In this document: one piece after another, positions 62,843-64,000 of the stretch | How positions within the stretch are numbered: position 1 is the first letter of the stretch | How the letters are laid out: each line of letters starts with the position of its first letter | NCBI GenBank assembly: GCA_021732785.1 | Contig: JAKFUG010000011.1 | Coordinates: 27,455 to 91,454 of the forward strand | DNA: 64,000 bases | Direction: 5' to 3' | Source of the DNA: Planctomycetaceae bacterium | GTDB taxonomy: Bacteria > Planctomycetota > Planctomycetia > Planctomycetales > Planctomycetaceae | Position numbers and translations under genes: made by a program | The notes under the pieces: model-generated | The model's database searches: none | What the model was told of the DNA's origin: nothing | Seen by the model: only the letters and a program-made list of their open reading frames with translations

Positions 62843-63035
62843 TTTTTCCCACTCCCGCGTAGCCGAGTGCCTGCTCCATGTCATCTGCGGTCAGATGCGG
62901 ATGCTTGCGCAGAATGTCATCCCGCGTTGCCCCCGTGGCCACCCATTCCAGGATCAGCGCGACACTGATGCGCGTTCCGCGGACAATGGGTGTGCCGGAC
63001 AGAATTGCTGGGTCAGACATGATGTGGTCGAACAT
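62838..63035 (-). CDS. DUF433 family protein (VapB45-like antitoxin)
   Basis: 65 residues from Met at 63035. The family core is DPAILSGTPIVRGTRISVALILEWVATGATRDDILRKHPHLTADDM, a helix-turn-helix pattern. DUF433 proteins are usually antitoxins paired with a PIN-like toxin, but no partner toxin gene is adjacent on either side. The last codons touch the RAYT-type repeat. Confidence 0.85.
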   Translation of the reverse strand: MFDHIMSDPAILSGTPIVRGTRISVALILEWVATGATRDDILRKHPHLTADDMEQALGYAGVGKR

Positions 63036-63123
63036 GGGGTTAGTCTCGCTACTGCAGGTTCGGCTTCGTCCACCAATCCGGTCCGATGTCAACAAGCGTC
63101 GTGGGCGCGCCTCAACTCGTTAG

Positions 63124-63732
63124 CTACGGCGTTGACACACCGATTTGTGCGCCACACATCGTACATATTTTCGCATCTACCGGAACGGCTTCGCCGCATT
63201 TCGGACAAGCCGGGGACTTGCCGGCGGTCGCGATCGGGATGGGAAAGTAATCCCGCAAGACGGTCAACCAGATGGCGCTGCCGATAAACCCCGACAAACT
63301 CCCGAGGACCGCTCCGATGATTACAAGGGCCGAGAAATCCATCGGACTACGGGAGCTGACCCCGCCGATGATCGCGCCCAACGCTGCACAACCCAAGGTC
63401 GCGGAGGGATACATCACGAGGCCGCGACGCCACGGCGGGAGCTGGGGGAGTGTGCCTGCTTTCTGCGCGGCACGTTCTACTGCACGGCGCTTGGCGCTAC
63501 GAAAGGCACTGTAGGCCGAGAGCCCCCCGAAAGACATGCTGAGAAATAGCGCTCCCGCTGCCAGAATCGTGGGGGATACGGGAACCACATTGGGGTCGCC
63601 GAGCGGCGTGAACCCAATCAACACAACCAGGCCGATCCACGCCCCGCAAGTCACGAACAGGAACGAAAAAACCGCGGAAAAGTAGGCCATGAGCGGCGTC
63701 GGTGAATCGCCATTCTCGTCCGGTTGCGACAT
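63124..63732 (-). CDS. Zinc-ribbon membrane protein
   Basis: 202 residues from Met at 63732 with AAGGG eight bases upstream. About four membrane helices (AYFSAVFSFLFVTCGAWIGLVVLIGF, ILAAGALFLSMSFGGLSAY, LGCAALGAIIGGV, LVIIGAVLGSLSGFIGSAIWL) precede a C-terminal zinc ribbon CPKCG...CTMCG. Helix-rich proteins ending in a double-CxxC ribbon are common and functionally unassigned. Confidence 0.8.
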   Translation of the reverse strand: MSQPDENGDSPTPLMAYFSAVFSFLFVTCGAWIGLVVLIGFTPLGDPNVVPVSPTILAAGALFLSMSFGGLSAYSAFRSAKRRAVERAAQKAGTLPQLPPWRRGLVMYPSATLGCAALGAIIGGVSSRSPMDFSALVIIGAVLGSLSGFIGSAIWLTVLRDYFPIPIATAGKSPACPKCGEAVPVDAKICTMCGAQIGVSTP

Positions 63733-63873
63733 TGTGAGCCCTTTTTCAAATCTGACTGATGTACGATCGGCCCGATAAGTCTGCGATGGAACAACCCGTG
63801 GTTCGCCTGACAGTCCGGAAGGGACCACGGAGATTCGAGCAGGCTCTCTACCGATTCTGACCACAGAAAGACC

Positions 63874-64000
63874 TGAAGTGGACCCCGTTTTTTAGACCAC
63901 GGGGCGGGGTTTCTTAGATGGTGTTCAGCGGGGTCGGCGGCGAGTGGTTTGGAAGGCGTGCCAGGGGGTCTGGTTCGCCAGACTCTGGTGGGGGCGTTCG
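63874..64000 (-). mobile_element. End of an IS3-family insertion sequence (cut by window edge)
   Basis: The last bases contain the 3' end of a transposase frame (ERPHQSLANQTPWHAFQTTR, stop at 63925-63927) and, outside it, the sequence TGAAGTGGACCCCGTTTTTT, which resembles the terminal repeats of IS3-type elements. The element continues beyond the window. Confidence 0.65.
63925..64000 (-). CDS. IS3-family transposase, C-terminal end only
   Basis: Twenty-four codons, open to the window edge, ending ERPHQSLANQTPWHAFQTTRRRPR-stop. The segment ERPHQSL...TP is the typical last part of the rve integrase domain (family form 'R.H.aL...tP'). The rest lies outside the window. It is a transposase for the element whose terminus is at about 63874. 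Confidence 0.7.
   Translation of the reverse strand, partial: ERPHQSLANQTPWHAFQTTRRRPR

Overview
The window is about 64 kb of GC-rich bacterial chromosome. The gene content points to a planctomycete (class Planctomycetia): two Uma2-type putative nucleases, a DUF4058 protein, a DUF6268-like outer-membrane protein, a tandem DUF1080 lipoprotein, leucine-rich-repeat and vWA secreted proteins, a secreted sialidase, and an isoleucyl-tRNA synthetase with unusual signature motifs. This assignment is an inference from families; no 16S gene is present. I saw no prophage, CRISPR array, rRNA or tRNA gene.

Layout. 0-7 kb: a cut gene end, a beta-lactamase-fold hydrolase, a DUF2752 membrane protein, a very acidic small protein behind a strong sigma70-like promoter, purine nucleoside phosphorylase overlapping a small lipoprotein, an LRR lipoprotein, and a frameshifted glycosyltransferase remnant. 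7-20 kb: a 1352-residue ileS with inserted segments, a REP-associated transposase (RAYT) between paired repeats, an outer-membrane protein, cytochrome P450, beta-carbonic anhydrase, trmB, a 2OG-oxygenase-like protein, DUF4058 and a Gfo/Idh oxidoreductase. 20-26 kb: Uma2, greA, proA, a solitary fliM, then the translation operon infC-rpmI-rplT-pheS, in which infC appears to start with AUC. 26-35 kb: ammonium transporter, lipoprotein, a halogenase-like flavoprotein, small hypotheticals, a DUF2325-like protein and rtcB. 35-49 kb: an AddB-like nuclease, an S41 protease, tsaD, a two-frame vWA/secretin-like/TPR-like locus joined at an A9 run, a putative metallopeptidase and an HPt protein. 49-64 kb: LptF/G-type permease, a winged-helix-like protein, M20 peptidase, DUF1080 lipoprotein, amino-acid permease, trmL, Uma2, aldo/keto reductase, RidA-like, pyrF, a phosphodiesterase, sialidase, a second RAYT with its own repeats, DUF433, a zinc-ribbon membrane protein, and the edge of an IS3-family element.

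How the genes work together. Most are single housekeeping or accessory genes rather than pathway clusters. The clear functional unit is infC-rpmI-rplT-pheS. RNA and translation functions recur (ileS, trmB, trmL, tsaD, rtcB, infC), as do cell-envelope proteins. The strongest structural theme is non-coding: many unrelated inverted-repeat pairs of 70-130 bp sit between genes and once inside a coding sequence (ileS), and two of the families bracket RAYT transposase genes. The most unusual coding feature is at 41.8-45.7 kb, where a slippery A9 run could fuse two ORFs into one protein of roughly 1,300 residues.
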